From Vibrio sp. Y2-5 (GTDB taxonomy: Bacteria; Pseudomonadota; Gammaproteobacteria; Enterobacterales; Vibrionaceae), in assembly GCF_014596725.1 (NCBI RefSeq), contig NZ_JACVEG010000010.1, positions 1 through 64,000 of the forward strand: DNA of 64,000 nucleotides, given 5' to 3'. Below the pieces are notes generated by a model. That model did no database searches and had not been told where the DNA came from. It saw nothing but the letters and a program-made list of their open reading frames with translations. The translations under genes and the position numbers were made by a program. Numbering within the stretch: position 1 is the first letter of the stretch; every line of letters starts with the position of its first letter. Shown piece by piece: positions 8,625-17,938 of the stretch.

Positions 8625-10124
8625 CTAGAATTTCAGATCCCAACCGACAGCTTGCCAGTATTCTTGCTCTGTGAGTAAATCTGCATGCAATAGTTTGTTG
8701 TTCTCCAGCCAGTCTTTATCAATACAGCTTAGTGTCCACTCTTCATCTTTGGCTGTTAAGGTGAGTTCAGGTAATGGTTCATCGTTACGTTGTCCGTTGA
8801 CCAAAATTGCCAGACGTAAAACCCGAATCAAACCAGTAATGTGCTTTTTCTTAAACAGAGAGAAATCGGCCATTTCATTGAGCTTTAATGCTTTACGTTG
8901 GAAGCGAACCAAGGTTGAAAGTACCAGTTGTTGCTCACTGTTAAAGCCGGGCATGTTGGTATGACGCAGGATATAAGCAGAGTGACGATGGAATGCTTGT
9001 AAGCTGATGCTCAAGCCCACTTCGTGAAGCAGTGCGCTCCATTCCAGTAGGTCAAACAGTTCGCTGCTAGCTTTTAAGCCAAGCTCTGAGGAGACATTGT
9101 CGAGAAAATCGCGCGCGTATCCTTTTACCTGAGCGGCATGTTCGAGGTCTACTAAGTGTTTAGCCGCAAGATTCTCTGTGGTACGCAGACGAATATCAGA
9201 ATACTTGAAGCGATCTTCCATTTCGTAAAGCAGACCTTCACGTAATGCGCCGTCGGAAAAGTGCATCTCTTTGATATGAAGATCTTTAAATATTGCAGAC
9301 AGAATCGCCACACCCGCAGCAAATACCGGTTTGCGATCATCAGTCAGAGTCGGCAAATCAATATCATCAATCTTATTCCATTCGCACAGCTTGTCGATCA
9401 ACTTGTTTAATCGAACGGGGGTTATTATGCCGTCTTCATCGCCCAAACCGACCAGAACTTCGTGAATAGCCTTGATGGTCCCTGATGAACCAAAAGCGCT
9501 TTGCCAGCCTTTCTTACGATATTTGGAGGCGATTGACTCCAGTTTTTGCTCGGCTGCTAAGATGGCTTGTGCAAAGTTTTTCTTCGACAATTTACCATTG
9601 GCAAAGTGCTGGTGGGTGTAACTTACACAGCCCATCTGCTTGCTGTTGACCAGCTCAGCTTCAAAGCCTTTGCCGATGATCATTTCGGTACTGCCACCAC
9701 CAATATCCACTACCAGCATAGAATCAGACTGAGGCTGAGTGTGAGCAACACCGAGATAAATCAGACGAGCTTCTTCACTACCGGGAATGATCTCGATAGG
9801 AAAAGGCATTACTTCACGAGCACGCTGGATAAAAATGTGTGCGTTATTGGCGCGGCGTAGCGTGTGGGTAGCCGCAATGCGAACATTTTCTGGTTCAAAC
9901 CCCTGAATTCGTTCTGCGAACATGGCTAAACACTCAAGACCGCGTTCAATTGACGGATTATCAAGATTGCCGAGAGAATCCAACCCAGATGCTAAACGAA
10001 CCCGCTGTTTATGGCGGCTGATGAGTTGCAAATCTTGATCGACGACTTTTGCAACGACCATATGGAAACTGTTTGAGCCTAAATCAATGGCGGCAATTTC
10101 ACGGCTTGAAATGGGTTGGTTCAT
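8625..10124 (-). CDS. ppx: Exopolyphosphatase
   Basis: A 499-residue member of the GppA/Ppx family (sugar-kinase/Hsp70 fold) that removes terminal phosphates from polyphosphate. The phosphate-binding motif AAIDLGSNSFHMV is near the N-terminus, with VVDIGGGSTEMI further in and an HD-like C-terminal region. The frame is open to 10199, but MNQPISSREIAAIDLG fits the family start, so I use 10124. Its ATG is 10 bp after the ppk stop, giving a ppk-ppx operon. Confidence 0.95.
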   Translation of the reverse strand: MNQPISSREIAAIDLGSNSFHMVVAKVVDQDLQLISRHKQRVRLASGLDSLGNLDNPSIERGLECLAMFAERIQGFEPENVRIAATHTLRRANNAHIFIQRAREVMPFPIEIIPGSEEARLIYLGVAHTQPQSDSMLVVDIGGGSTEMIIGKGFEAELVNSKQMGCVSYTHQHFANGKLSKKNFAQAILAAEQKLESIASKYRKKGWQSAFGSSGTIKAIHEVLVGLGDEDGIITPVRLNKLIDKLCEWNKIDDIDLPTLTDDRKPVFAAGVAILSAIFKDLHIKEMHFSDGALREGLLYEMEDRFKYSDIRLRTTENLAAKHLVDLEHAAQVKGYARDFLDNVSSELGLKASSELFDLLEWSALLHEVGLSISLQAFHRHSAYILRHTNMPGFNSEQQLVLSTLVRFQRKALKLNEMADFSLFKKKHITGLIRVLRLAILVNGQRNDEPLPELTLTAKDEEWTLSCIDKDWLENNKLLHADLLTEQEYWQAVGWDLKF

Positions 10125-10134
10125 AGGCGTTAAC

Positions 10135-12225
10135 TTACTCTTGCTGGGCGCTAGCCCCTTGTTTACGTGTCTGTTTTTCTGCATTTTTAAGATAGTCATA
10201 AATCGCTATTTGAGAACGTATTTTTTTGCGGTTCCCACGTTTCACATAGCTGTTACTCATCTCTTTATCTATAACACGCGCTTTTACCGTATCTGTAAAC
10301 TGAATGTTTAATATATCGATGATTTTTTTCTTTAAACGCTCATCACGAATGGGCGCAGTTACCTCTATGCGATAATCAATATTTCGGGTCATCCAGTCTG
10401 CCGAAGAGATATAGATTAGCGGCTCGCCATCATTGTGCGTCATAAACACACGAGGGTGTTCCAAGAAACGGTCAACGATACTGATCACTTCAATGTTGTC
10501 ACTTACCCCTTCAACACCCGGAACCAGTGAACACATGCCGCGGATGATCATCCTAATTTTTACTCCAGCTGCACTGGCGCCATAGAGTTTGTTAATCAAA
10601 CCTTTATCGACAAGGTTATTGAGCTTAATAGTGATAGCTGCTTTTTTGCCTGCTTTGGCATTAGCGATTTCGCTGTCTATCAAACGGTATAAACGGGTAC
10701 GCGAGTTTCGCGGAGAGACAATCAAATGGTTAAATTTAACCGGACGGAATGGATTTTCAATGTAGTTGAAAACGCTGCGAACTTCGGTTGTCAGCTCTTC
10801 ATCGGCAGTCAGCAGAGAGAAGTCGGTATAAATACGCGCCGTTTTCTCGTGGAAGTTACCTGTACCGATATGCGCGTAGCGGACAAAGTGGTCGTTTTCT
10901 TTACGTGTGATCAGCAATAATTTGGCGTGAATTTTCATACCCGGCGCACCAAAAATAACATGCACGCCAGCTTCAGTCAGAATTCGTGACCATTCAATAT
11001 TGGCTTCTTCATCGAATCGCGCTTGCAGTTCAACCACCACAACCACTCGTTTACCGTTATGTACCGCATCGACTAAGGAGTTCATCAAGCGTGAATCTTT
11101 TGCCACGCGATAAACGTTAATTTTGATACTGATGACTTTCGGGTCGAACGAAGCTTGTCTCACCAGTTCGGTAATATGGTCAAAGCTGTGATAAGGATAG
11201 TGAAGCAAAATGTCTTTGGCTTTGATTGCTTCAAACGAGTTCGGGTAATCATCAAAGTCAGCGCAACTTAGCGGTGGTAACGGTCTGTTTTCCAAGTAAT
11301 CACGGCCAAAGTTTGGAAAACCGATAAAGTCTTTAAAGTTATGGTAGCGGCTGCCCGGCAGCAAGCTGTCATAGTGGGATATTTTTAGCTTCTCACATAG
11401 AAATCGCAGCATGGCTTCCGGCATTTCACGCTCATAAACAAAGCGAACGGGCATCGCCGTCAAGCGCTGGCTCAAACTCTCAGACATCTGTTCAAGTAAG
11501 CTGTATTCGACTTCGTGGCCTAAATCGTATTCAGCATCACGGGTCATTTTCATGGAGTAGCCTGCGATACTGTCGTAATCGAAAAAGCCTTGGAAAATAC
11601 TCTCAAGACAGTAACGAATGATGTTGTCGAGCAAGATAATGGTTTTACGACGTTTGCCTTTTTGTTCTGGCACCATCACAAAGCGTGGGAGATGATCGGT
11701 CGGGATCTCGATCAGTGCGTATTGGCAGTGATCGCCTTTTTTCAGCTCAACAGTGATATAGGCGTATTCATCTTTCAGGAACTGAAGAACGTCAATGTCG
11801 TCACGCATCAGCAGGGGAGTGATATGAGGAAGCACTTCTTTCTGAAAATATTTAGTTATCCAGCGTTGCTGAGCTTCATCAAGTTGGGTTTCATTAACCA
11901 GAAAAATGCGCCGTCTTGCCATTTCTAAGATCAGATCACTGTAGAGCTGATCAAAATCTTGGTTGAGTTTGTAGGCTTTGGTTTGCATTTGCGACAGCAG
12001 ATGCTTGGATTCGTCACTGCCACCACGTTCGCGGTTGATGAGGATCAAGCGTTTTACATCGGCAAATCGCACTTTGTAAAACTCATCTAGGTTGTTGGAA
12101 AAAATGCCTAAAAATCGAATTCGTTCGATAAGGGGTACGGTTTTATCTGCGGCTTCCTGCAATACGCGTTCGTTGAATGAAAGCCAACTCAGTTCCTTGT
12201 CGATATACAGCTTATCCGTACTCAT
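10135..12225 (-). CDS. ppk1: Polyphosphate kinase 1
   Basis: A 696-residue enzyme (E. coli 688 aa) that makes polyphosphate from ATP and can run in reverse. The N-terminus is ELSWLSFNERVLQEA. The two active-site histidines lie at His433 (KIHAKLLL) and His452 (AHIGTGNFHEKTARIYTDF), matching E. coli His435 and His454. It is first in the ppk-ppx operon, and a Pho box lies upstream on the same strand. It is divergent from pstC. Confidence 0.98.
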   Translation of the reverse strand: MSTDKLYIDKELSWLSFNERVLQEAADKTVPLIERIRFLGIFSNNLDEFYKVRFADVKRLILINRERGGSDESKHLLSQMQTKAYKLNQDFDQLYSDLILEMARRRIFLVNETQLDEAQQRWITKYFQKEVLPHITPLLMRDDIDVLQFLKDEYAYITVELKKGDHCQYALIEIPTDHLPRFVMVPEQKGKRRKTIILLDNIIRYCLESIFQGFFDYDSIAGYSMKMTRDAEYDLGHEVEYSLLEQMSESLSQRLTAMPVRFVYEREMPEAMLRFLCEKLKISHYDSLLPGSRYHNFKDFIGFPNFGRDYLENRPLPPLSCADFDDYPNSFEAIKAKDILLHYPYHSFDHITELVRQASFDPKVISIKINVYRVAKDSRLMNSLVDAVHNGKRVVVVVELQARFDEEANIEWSRILTEAGVHVIFGAPGMKIHAKLLLITRKENDHFVRYAHIGTGNFHEKTARIYTDFSLLTADEELTTEVRSVFNYIENPFRPVKFNHLIVSPRNSRTRLYRLIDSEIANAKAGKKAAITIKLNNLVDKGLINKLYGASAAGVKIRMIIRGMCSLVPGVEGVSDNIEVISIVDRFLEHPRVFMTHNDGEPLIYISSADWMTRNIDYRIEVTAPIRDERLKKKIIDILNIQFTDTVKARVIDKEMSNSYVKRGNRKKIRSQIAIYDYLKNAEKQTRKQGASAQQE

Positions 12226-12294
12226 GATACACCTACTGACTAGTTCTTCTGACGTTAATAACTGTGGTCGTTAACTTTGGTTGTTAACTCATGC

Positions 12295-12328
12295 AAAATA
12301 TTGCTCCAATGTGACATTTTTATTGCAG
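12295..12328 (-). promoter_or_regulatory. Pho box and -10 element for ppk-ppx
   Basis: On the minus strand, CTGCAATAAAAATGTCAC (12328-12311) matches the PhoB consensus CTGTCATAWAWYTGTCAY at 15 of 18 positions. Exactly 10 bp further along that strand is TATTTT (12300-12295), a plausible -10. This points to PhoB activation of polyphosphate metabolism. Confidence 0.75.
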
Positions 12329-12378
12329 TGAGTGTTTTTGTTCTTAGAGTTGTTTTATTTTCAGTTGTTTAATGCGCT

Positions 12379-12412
12379 TTGTAATATAATTGTCACCTAA
12401 AGGAAATAGTAT
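12379..12412 (+). promoter_or_regulatory. Pho box and -10 element for pstCAB-phoU
   Basis: TTGTAATATAATTGTCAC (12379-12396) matches the PhoB consensus at 16 of 18 positions. TAGTAT (12407-12412) follows after exactly 10 bp. The pstC start codon is 30 bp further on, with only a weak ribosome-binding site. Confidence 0.8.
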
Positions 12413-12442
12413 GACAAATTGGTTAAATAGGTAGATTTTTAA

Positions 12443-14671
12443 ATGGTTCAAAGCACATTTTCATTGAAAGAACGAGATCAGAAACGATTAATCAAAGATC
12501 GTTTGGTTCGTCTTGCAGTGACATGCGGTGGTGTCAGTGTGCTGGGGGCTTTGGTTCTGATCTTTATCTACCTTGGTATGGTCGTTCTTCCTCTGTTTTC
12601 AGATTCAAAGTTGGAACCTAATTTTGCCAGTCAGCCTATTTCGTCTTCTGCACCTCACTACCTGGCTATTGATGAATATGGCGAGCGCGGTTTTATTGTT
12701 AGTTCAAATGAGAGCGATAAAGATGCGAGCGCCGAATTTTGGTTATTGAATCACGAGAAAAGTTCTCCGATCTGGACTGAACACCTTAATATAAAACCGA
12801 CTGTGTTTGCTACAGCAACGCGAGATTCCGGCTGGTTTGCTATGGCGGATAACGAACGTAATGTGGTTGTAGTTCGTCCTCAATTTCTTTATTCAATGAC
12901 CAAACAAGGGCGAGGTTTCACGCCTGAACTTGAACATCTGTCCTTGCCTTACAATTTTAAACTCTCTCCTAAAGGTACGCTGATTAAGCAATTCAGCTTT
13001 GCGGTCACTGACGAGGAAACCGTGTTTGCCAGTTATCTCGATGACAGCTCAGTGTTGGTTCGTTGGGTGGATACTTCCACGCAAAACCAGCAAGGAGAGT
13101 TTCGATTCCCGACTCAGTTTGGCAATGTCGATCAACTGGTTCTGACGCCAGATGCTAAGACTTTGTACATTCGTTCAGGCACAGACCTTGTGGTGGCGCT
13201 TCGTGACGGGATGCGTTTTCACATTCGTGAAGTTGTTGATTTGAGCCTTGGAGATAGTAAACACCAAGTAACAGCCATTACCCTTCTGTCCGGAGCACAT
13301 TCTCTTTTAGTTTCTCACAGTGATGGTTTGGTCTCTCAGTGGTTTGATGTACTGCACACTGGCGATTCTGAACAAGGTGAACGCAAACTTACACATATTC
13401 GTGAGTTTAAGTTGGCATCAGAAATGACCATGCTGTTGCCTGATACCTATCGCAAAGGTTTCTACAGTTTTTATAAAAATGGCTCGGTTCAAAGTCATTA
13501 CACCACCAGTGAAAAGTTGGTGATTTTTGAACGAGCTTATTCCAAAGCCCCAACATTGGCTGCGATGTCAGATAACGAGCGTTATTTGGCTACTTATTCT
13601 GATGGCATTATCAGTGTCGCTGAGGTGGATAACGGCTATCCGGAAGTATCATTTTCATCGTTGTGGCAGAAAGTGTGGTACGAGAGCTACCCTGAGCCTC
13701 AATACGTATGGCAGTCGACATCCGGTGGCGATGATTTTGAAGCCAAATTCAGCTTGGTGCCTATTGCATTCGGTACATTGAAAGCGGCGTTTTATGCCAT
13801 GTTGTTTGCTGTGCCAATTGCTGTTTTAGGTGCGATTTATACCGCGTATTTTATGGCGCCGAAAATGCGCCGTGTCGTTAAGCCAACCATTGAACTGATG
13901 GAAGCTTTGCCGACGGTGATCATCGGTTTCTTAGCTGGGCTATGGTTTGCACCGATTGTTGAGACAAATCTGGCCTCTATCACCGCTTTGTTTGTACTGT
14001 TGCCTGTCGCTATGTTTTTGATTGGATTGGTTTGGTCTTGGTTGCCGCGCTCCATTGCGCGTAAAGCCAATGGTTGGCACTCATTAATATTGATACCTCT
14101 GCTGATTGCTTTTGTTGCTTTGATCTTATCGTTTACCAATGAAATTGAGATGTGGCTGTTTGATGGTGATGTGCGTTTACTATTAGCATCACACGGTATC
14201 GACTTCGATCAGAGAAATGCGCTGGTAGTGGGTTTTGCTATGGGTTTTGCGGTGATTCCAACCATATTTACCATTGCTGAAGACGCCATATTCTCGGTGC
14301 CTAAACACCTGTCTGACGGTTCGTTAGCTTTAGGTGCAACCCCGTGGCAGACGTTAATGAATGTTGTGTTGTTAACCGCAAGTCCCGGCATTTTCTCAGC
14401 CGTTATGATGGGGCTAGGACGAGCTGTGGGTGAGACGATGATCGTTTTGATGGCAACAGGTAACACACCAATTATGGATTGGAATATTTTGGAAGGCATG
14501 CGCACTTTGTCGGCGACGATAGCTGTGGAACTTCCAGAATCGGAAGTGGGCAGTTCGCACTTTAGAATTCTATTCTTGGCTGCTTTGCTTTTATTTGTGT
14601 TTACATTTGCAGTGAACTCTATCGCTGAATGGGTACGTCAGCGTCTTCGTGCTCGTTATCGTTCACTGTAA
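12443..14671 (+). CDS. pstC: Phosphate ABC transporter permease PstC, enlarged
   Basis: A 742-residue inner-membrane permease, more than twice the E. coli PstC length (319 aa). TM1 spans about residues 29-55. A long region (about 56-430) then follows that should be periplasmic and reads like a beta-propeller, with repeats such as DSGWFAMADNERN, LTPDAKTLYIRSG and MSDNERYLATYSDG. The usual permease domain starts near residue 435. It includes the EAA-type cytoplasmic loop DGSLALGATPWQTL (about 626-639) that contacts PstB. First gene of pstCAB-phoU. The function of the extra domain is unknown. Confidence 0.93.
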   Translation: MVQSTFSLKERDQKRLIKDRLVRLAVTCGGVSVLGALVLIFIYLGMVVLPLFSDSKLEPNFASQPISSSAPHYLAIDEYGERGFIVSSNESDKDASAEFWLLNHEKSSPIWTEHLNIKPTVFATATRDSGWFAMADNERNVVVVRPQFLYSMTKQGRGFTPELEHLSLPYNFKLSPKGTLIKQFSFAVTDEETVFASYLDDSSVLVRWVDTSTQNQQGEFRFPTQFGNVDQLVLTPDAKTLYIRSGTDLVVALRDGMRFHIREVVDLSLGDSKHQVTAITLLSGAHSLLVSHSDGLVSQWFDVLHTGDSEQGERKLTHIREFKLASEMTMLLPDTYRKGFYSFYKNGSVQSHYTTSEKLVIFERAYSKAPTLAAMSDNERYLATYSDGIISVAEVDNGYPEVSFSSLWQKVWYESYPEPQYVWQSTSGGDDFEAKFSLVPIAFGTLKAAFYAMLFAVPIAVLGAIYTAYFMAPKMRRVVKPTIELMEALPTVIIGFLAGLWFAPIVETNLASITALFVLLPVAMFLIGLVWSWLPRSIARKANGWHSLILIPLLIAFVALILSFTNEIEMWLFDGDVRLLLASHGIDFDQRNALVVGFAMGFAVIPTIFTIAEDAIFSVPKHLSDGSLALGATPWQTLMNVVLLTASPGIFSAVMMGLGRAVGETMIVLMATGNTPIMDWNILEGMRTLSATIAVELPESEVGSSHFRILFLAALLLFVFTFAVNSIAEWVRQRLRARYRSL

Positions 14672-14687
14672 CTGGTTGGATAGCTAA

Positions 14688-16346
14688 ATGTCATTATTGA
14701 AGTGGTTTAAGTCGGGCTCTCCTTGGATATGGCTTACTGGCGGTGCAGTGAGCCTAAGCTTGATCTCGGTTCTTGGTTTGTTGCTGTTGATTGGCTGGAA
14801 GGGATTAACCTATTTCTGGCCTGCGCCTCTATATCAATGGCACAGCTTAGCAGAGCCGAATAAAGTGATTGTTGGCCAGTTATACGCTTCTGAAAGTGTG
14901 CCTGTCAGCCATTTGAAAGAGATGAATAGCACTCTGTCTCCTGAAGTTATAGAAGAAGGAACGGCAGAGCGTTTAAGTATTAAAGTCGCAAACCGAGATC
15001 TTTATCAGGCGGATTTCATTTCACTGCTGGCAGACAATGTTTCTGCACCCGAAAAACCAACCGGTTGGGCGGTGATTGAGCGTACTCGTGACGGGCAGTT
15101 TTTTGGTAAGCCCGTCGGATTTGAAAAAGCTGATGGTGAAACCAGTGCCTATATTTCAACGCTTCTTGAGCGAGGTTTGCAAGAAGTGACGACGCTGCGT
15201 GAGCAGATCAATACAGTGATTGAACAAGAGATTCGAGTAGTCAGCAGTGCTTCAGAAAAACTGAGACTGGAGAAAAGACGCTTAGAGCTTAACGGTAAGT
15301 TAACCGATGAATATCTCGCTAATTACCAACAGCAAAAGCAAGTATTGGATGAAAAGCGAAAACAAGCTGAAGAGCATCTGGATTTACTGAGAACTCAGCT
15401 AGGTCTGCAAACTTTAATTGTTGAAGACATGGCTGGAACTCGGGTGCGAATTCCTGTGAGTCATATTCTGGATATCTGGTATCCGAATGATATGAATACA
15501 TTGGAAAAATTGACTCAGTGGTCGAAACAGGTCTGGGTGTTTTTATCTGAAAACCCACGTGAATCTAACTCTGAAGGTGGTGTATTCCCTGCGATTTTTG
15601 GCACTGTCTTTCTGGTGTTGCTGATGTCGGTGATTGTAATGCCTCTTGGCGTTGTCGCTGCGGTTTACCTGCACGAATACGCCAAAGACAATACCTTTAC
15701 CCGCATTATTCGCGTCGCAGTGATCAACTTGGCGGGTGTACCTTCGATTGTTTATGGCGTCTTTGGTTTAGGCTTTTTTGTTTACACTATAGGTTCATCT
15801 ATCGATAGTTTGTTCTATGCAGAGCGTTTACCTGCTCCTACCTTTGGTACTCCTGGTTTGTTATGGTCCGCGCTGACATTGGCAGTATTAACCCTGCCTG
15901 TGGTGATAGTCACCACCGAAGAAGGGTTAACTCGAATTCCAAATTCGGTGCGTCACGGTTCATTGGCATTGGGCGCCACACAGTTTGAAACCATTTGGCG
16001 AATTGTTCTGCCTATGGCTAGCCCTGCTATGATTACAGGACTAATATTAGCGATAGCCCGTGCTGCGGGAGAGGTTGCACCATTGATGCTGGTGGGCGTG
16101 GTAAAAATTGCCTCAAGCTTACCAGTGGATGCAGAATTCCCTTATGTTCATCTTGAACGTAAGTTTATGCATTTGGGCTTTCATATTTATGATGTGGGTT
16201 TCCAAACCACCAATATCGAAACCGCGCGTCCTTTGGTTTATGCAACATCATTTTTGCTCGTCACTGTTATTGTGGCTTTGAACTTAACCGCCATCAGCAT
16301 TCGTAATAATTTGCGCGAGAAATATCGTACTTTAGGACAAGATTAA
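14688..16346 (+). CDS. pstA: Phosphate ABC transporter permease PstA, enlarged
   Basis: A 552-residue inner-membrane permease (E. coli PstA 296 aa). TM1 is at about residues 12-36. A periplasmic insert follows up to about residue 290, including a stretch rich in Glu, Lys, Gln and Leu (about 163-240) that looks like an antiparallel coiled coil. The permease domain begins near residue 295 (FPAIFGTVFLVLLMSV) and carries the EAA loop RHGSLALGATQFETIW. It begins 16 bp after pstC and ends 2 bp before pstB. Confidence 0.93.
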   Translation: MSLLKWFKSGSPWIWLTGGAVSLSLISVLGLLLLIGWKGLTYFWPAPLYQWHSLAEPNKVIVGQLYASESVPVSHLKEMNSTLSPEVIEEGTAERLSIKVANRDLYQADFISLLADNVSAPEKPTGWAVIERTRDGQFFGKPVGFEKADGETSAYISTLLERGLQEVTTLREQINTVIEQEIRVVSSASEKLRLEKRRLELNGKLTDEYLANYQQQKQVLDEKRKQAEEHLDLLRTQLGLQTLIVEDMAGTRVRIPVSHILDIWYPNDMNTLEKLTQWSKQVWVFLSENPRESNSEGGVFPAIFGTVFLVLLMSVIVMPLGVVAAVYLHEYAKDNTFTRIIRVAVINLAGVPSIVYGVFGLGFFVYTIGSSIDSLFYAERLPAPTFGTPGLLWSALTLAVLTLPVVIVTTEEGLTRIPNSVRHGSLALGATQFETIWRIVLPMASPAMITGLILAIARAAGEVAPLMLVGVVKIASSLPVDAEFPYVHLERKFMHLGFHIYDVGFQTTNIETARPLVYATSFLLVTVIVALNLTAISIRNNLREKYRTLGQD

Positions 16347-16348
16347 GC

Positions 16349-17167
16349 ATGTTTTCTGTTAATCAAACATTGGGCTATCAAGCACCGTTGGATGTCAACA
16401 ATCTAACTGATCAGCAAACTTCTATTTCGATTGAAGGTTTGAGTCTGTTCTATGGTCAGACAAAAGCGTTGAGCGACATCTCTATGCGTATTCCTAAAGG
16501 ACAAGTAACGGCGTTTATCGGTCCTTCTGGTTGTGGTAAGTCGACCTTGCTGCGTTGTATCAACCGTATGAACGATCTTGTAGAAGCGTGTCGTGTGGAA
16601 GGTGAAATCAAGCTGCATGGCAAAAACGTTTATCATCCGGACGTGGATGTTGCCACGCTTAGACGCCGTGTAGGTATGGTGTTTCAGCGTCCCAACCCGT
16701 TTCCTAAATCTATTTACGAAAACGTGGTTTACGGTCTACGGTTACAGGGAATCAAGAACAGTCGCACATTAGATGATGCGGTAGAACGCTCACTGCGTGC
16801 AGCGGCGTTGTGGGACGAAGTCAAACATCGTTTGCACGAAAATGCGTTTGGTTTATCTGGTGGTCAGCAACAACGTTTGGTGATTGCTCGTGCGATTGCT
16901 ATTGAACCTGAAGTACTTTTATTGGATGAGCCGACATCCGCACTTGACCCAATTTCTACCCTGACGATCGAAGAACTGATCCATGAGCTTAAAACCAAAT
17001 ATACGGTTGTAATTGTTACTCACAATATGCAACAAGCAGCAAGGGTGAGTGACCATACCGCCTTTATTCATATGGGAAAGTTGATCGAGTACTCAGATAC
17101 GGACTCTATTTTTACTTCGCCATTGAAAAAGAAAACTGAAGACTACATTACTGGTCGATACGGATAA
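16349..17167 (+). CDS. pstB: Phosphate ABC transporter ATP-binding protein PstB
   Basis: A 272-residue ATPase that powers phosphate import. Walker A GPSGCGKST is at residues 58-66, the ABC signature is LSGGQQQR, and Walker B is VLLLDEPTSALDP, followed by the switch histidine in VTHNMQQA. About 20 residues at the N-terminus precede the conserved domain; they are slightly longer than in E. coli PstB (257 aa). It begins 2 bp after pstA. Confidence 0.98.
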   Translation: MFSVNQTLGYQAPLDVNNLTDQQTSISIEGLSLFYGQTKALSDISMRIPKGQVTAFIGPSGCGKSTLLRCINRMNDLVEACRVEGEIKLHGKNVYHPDVDVATLRRRVGMVFQRPNPFPKSIYENVVYGLRLQGIKNSRTLDDAVERSLRAAALWDEVKHRLHENAFGLSGGQQQRLVIARAIAIEPEVLLLDEPTSALDPISTLTIEELIHELKTKYTVVIVTHNMQQAARVSDHTAFIHMGKLIEYSDTDSIFTSPLKKKTEDYITGRYG

Positions 17168-17217
17168 ACGAACAAAAGCAGTTCTTGCACAAGAACTTTG
17201 CGAGTTAAGGAACCATC

Positions 17218-17916
17218 ATGCAGTTAGGTCGCCACATTTCTGGTCAATTCAACGTTGAGCTTGAATCTATTCGCACGCATGTATTAACCATGGGCGGGTT
17301 GGTTGAGCAGCAGCTTTCATTTGCGATGCAAGCGGTGAATAAGCAGGATATTGAGCTTGCAAGAAAAGTGGTGCGTGATGATCACAAAGTGAATGCAATG
17401 GAAGTGTCGATTGATGAAGCTTGTACTCGCATTATCGCTAAGCGTCAGCCTGCGGCAAAAGACCTGCGTTTGATTATGGCGATCATTAAAACCATTACGG
17501 ATCTTGAGCGTATTGGTGATGTTGCAACCAAGATGGCCTATGTGGCGATTGAAAGTCCTTCTTCTAAAGAGAGTCACTTTCAAGTCTCTCTTGAACCGTT
17601 ATGTCGCAGTGCCGTAGCCATGTTGCATAAAGTGTTGGATGCGTTTGCTCGTATGGATGTGGAAGCCGCTGCAGAAGTTTATAAGCTGGACGATAAGTTA
17701 GATAAAGAGTACGAATCGGTGATTCGCCAGTTAATGACTTTTATGATGGAAGACCCGAAAAACATCCCGCATATTCTACAAGTGATGTGGTCCGCTCGTG
17801 CCATTGAGCGTGTTGGTGATCGTTGCCAAAATATCTGCGAATACATCATCTACTTTGTTAAAGGCAAAGACGTTCGCCACTTGGGCGAACAGTCTATCGA
17901 TGATGCTTTACGTTAG
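17218..17916 (+). CDS. phoU: Phosphate signalling regulator PhoU
   Basis: A 232-residue all-helical protein with two PhoU repeats. Each has the metal-binding style segment around EVSIDEACTRII and KLDDKLDKEYESV. It links the PstSCAB transporter to PhoR and keeps the kinase quiet when phosphate is plentiful. AAGGAACC precedes the ATG. It is last in pstCAB-phoU and only 22 bp from the convergent cutC, with no clear terminator between them. Confidence 0.97.
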   Translation: MQLGRHISGQFNVELESIRTHVLTMGGLVEQQLSFAMQAVNKQDIELARKVVRDDHKVNAMEVSIDEACTRIIAKRQPAAKDLRLIMAIIKTITDLERIGDVATKMAYVAIESPSSKESHFQVSLEPLCRSAVAMLHKVLDAFARMDVEAAAEVYKLDDKLDKEYESVIRQLMTFMMEDPKNIPHILQVMWSARAIERVGDRCQNICEYIIYFVKGKDVRHLGEQSIDDALR

Positions 17917-17938
17917 AATCTCTTTCTAAATCTCAGCA

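Noticed and set aside
12254..12290. Repeated GTTAAC-like words in the ppk leader
   Set aside because: Three short copies with uneven spacing (about 16 and 13 bp) are too little to claim an operator.
13837..14505. Two ~100-residue frames antisense to pstC
   Set aside because: They are opposite a clearly coding gene with normal permease sequence, have no family resemblance and no ribosome-binding site. Similar antisense frames in secD, hscA, guaB and others were rejected for the same reason.
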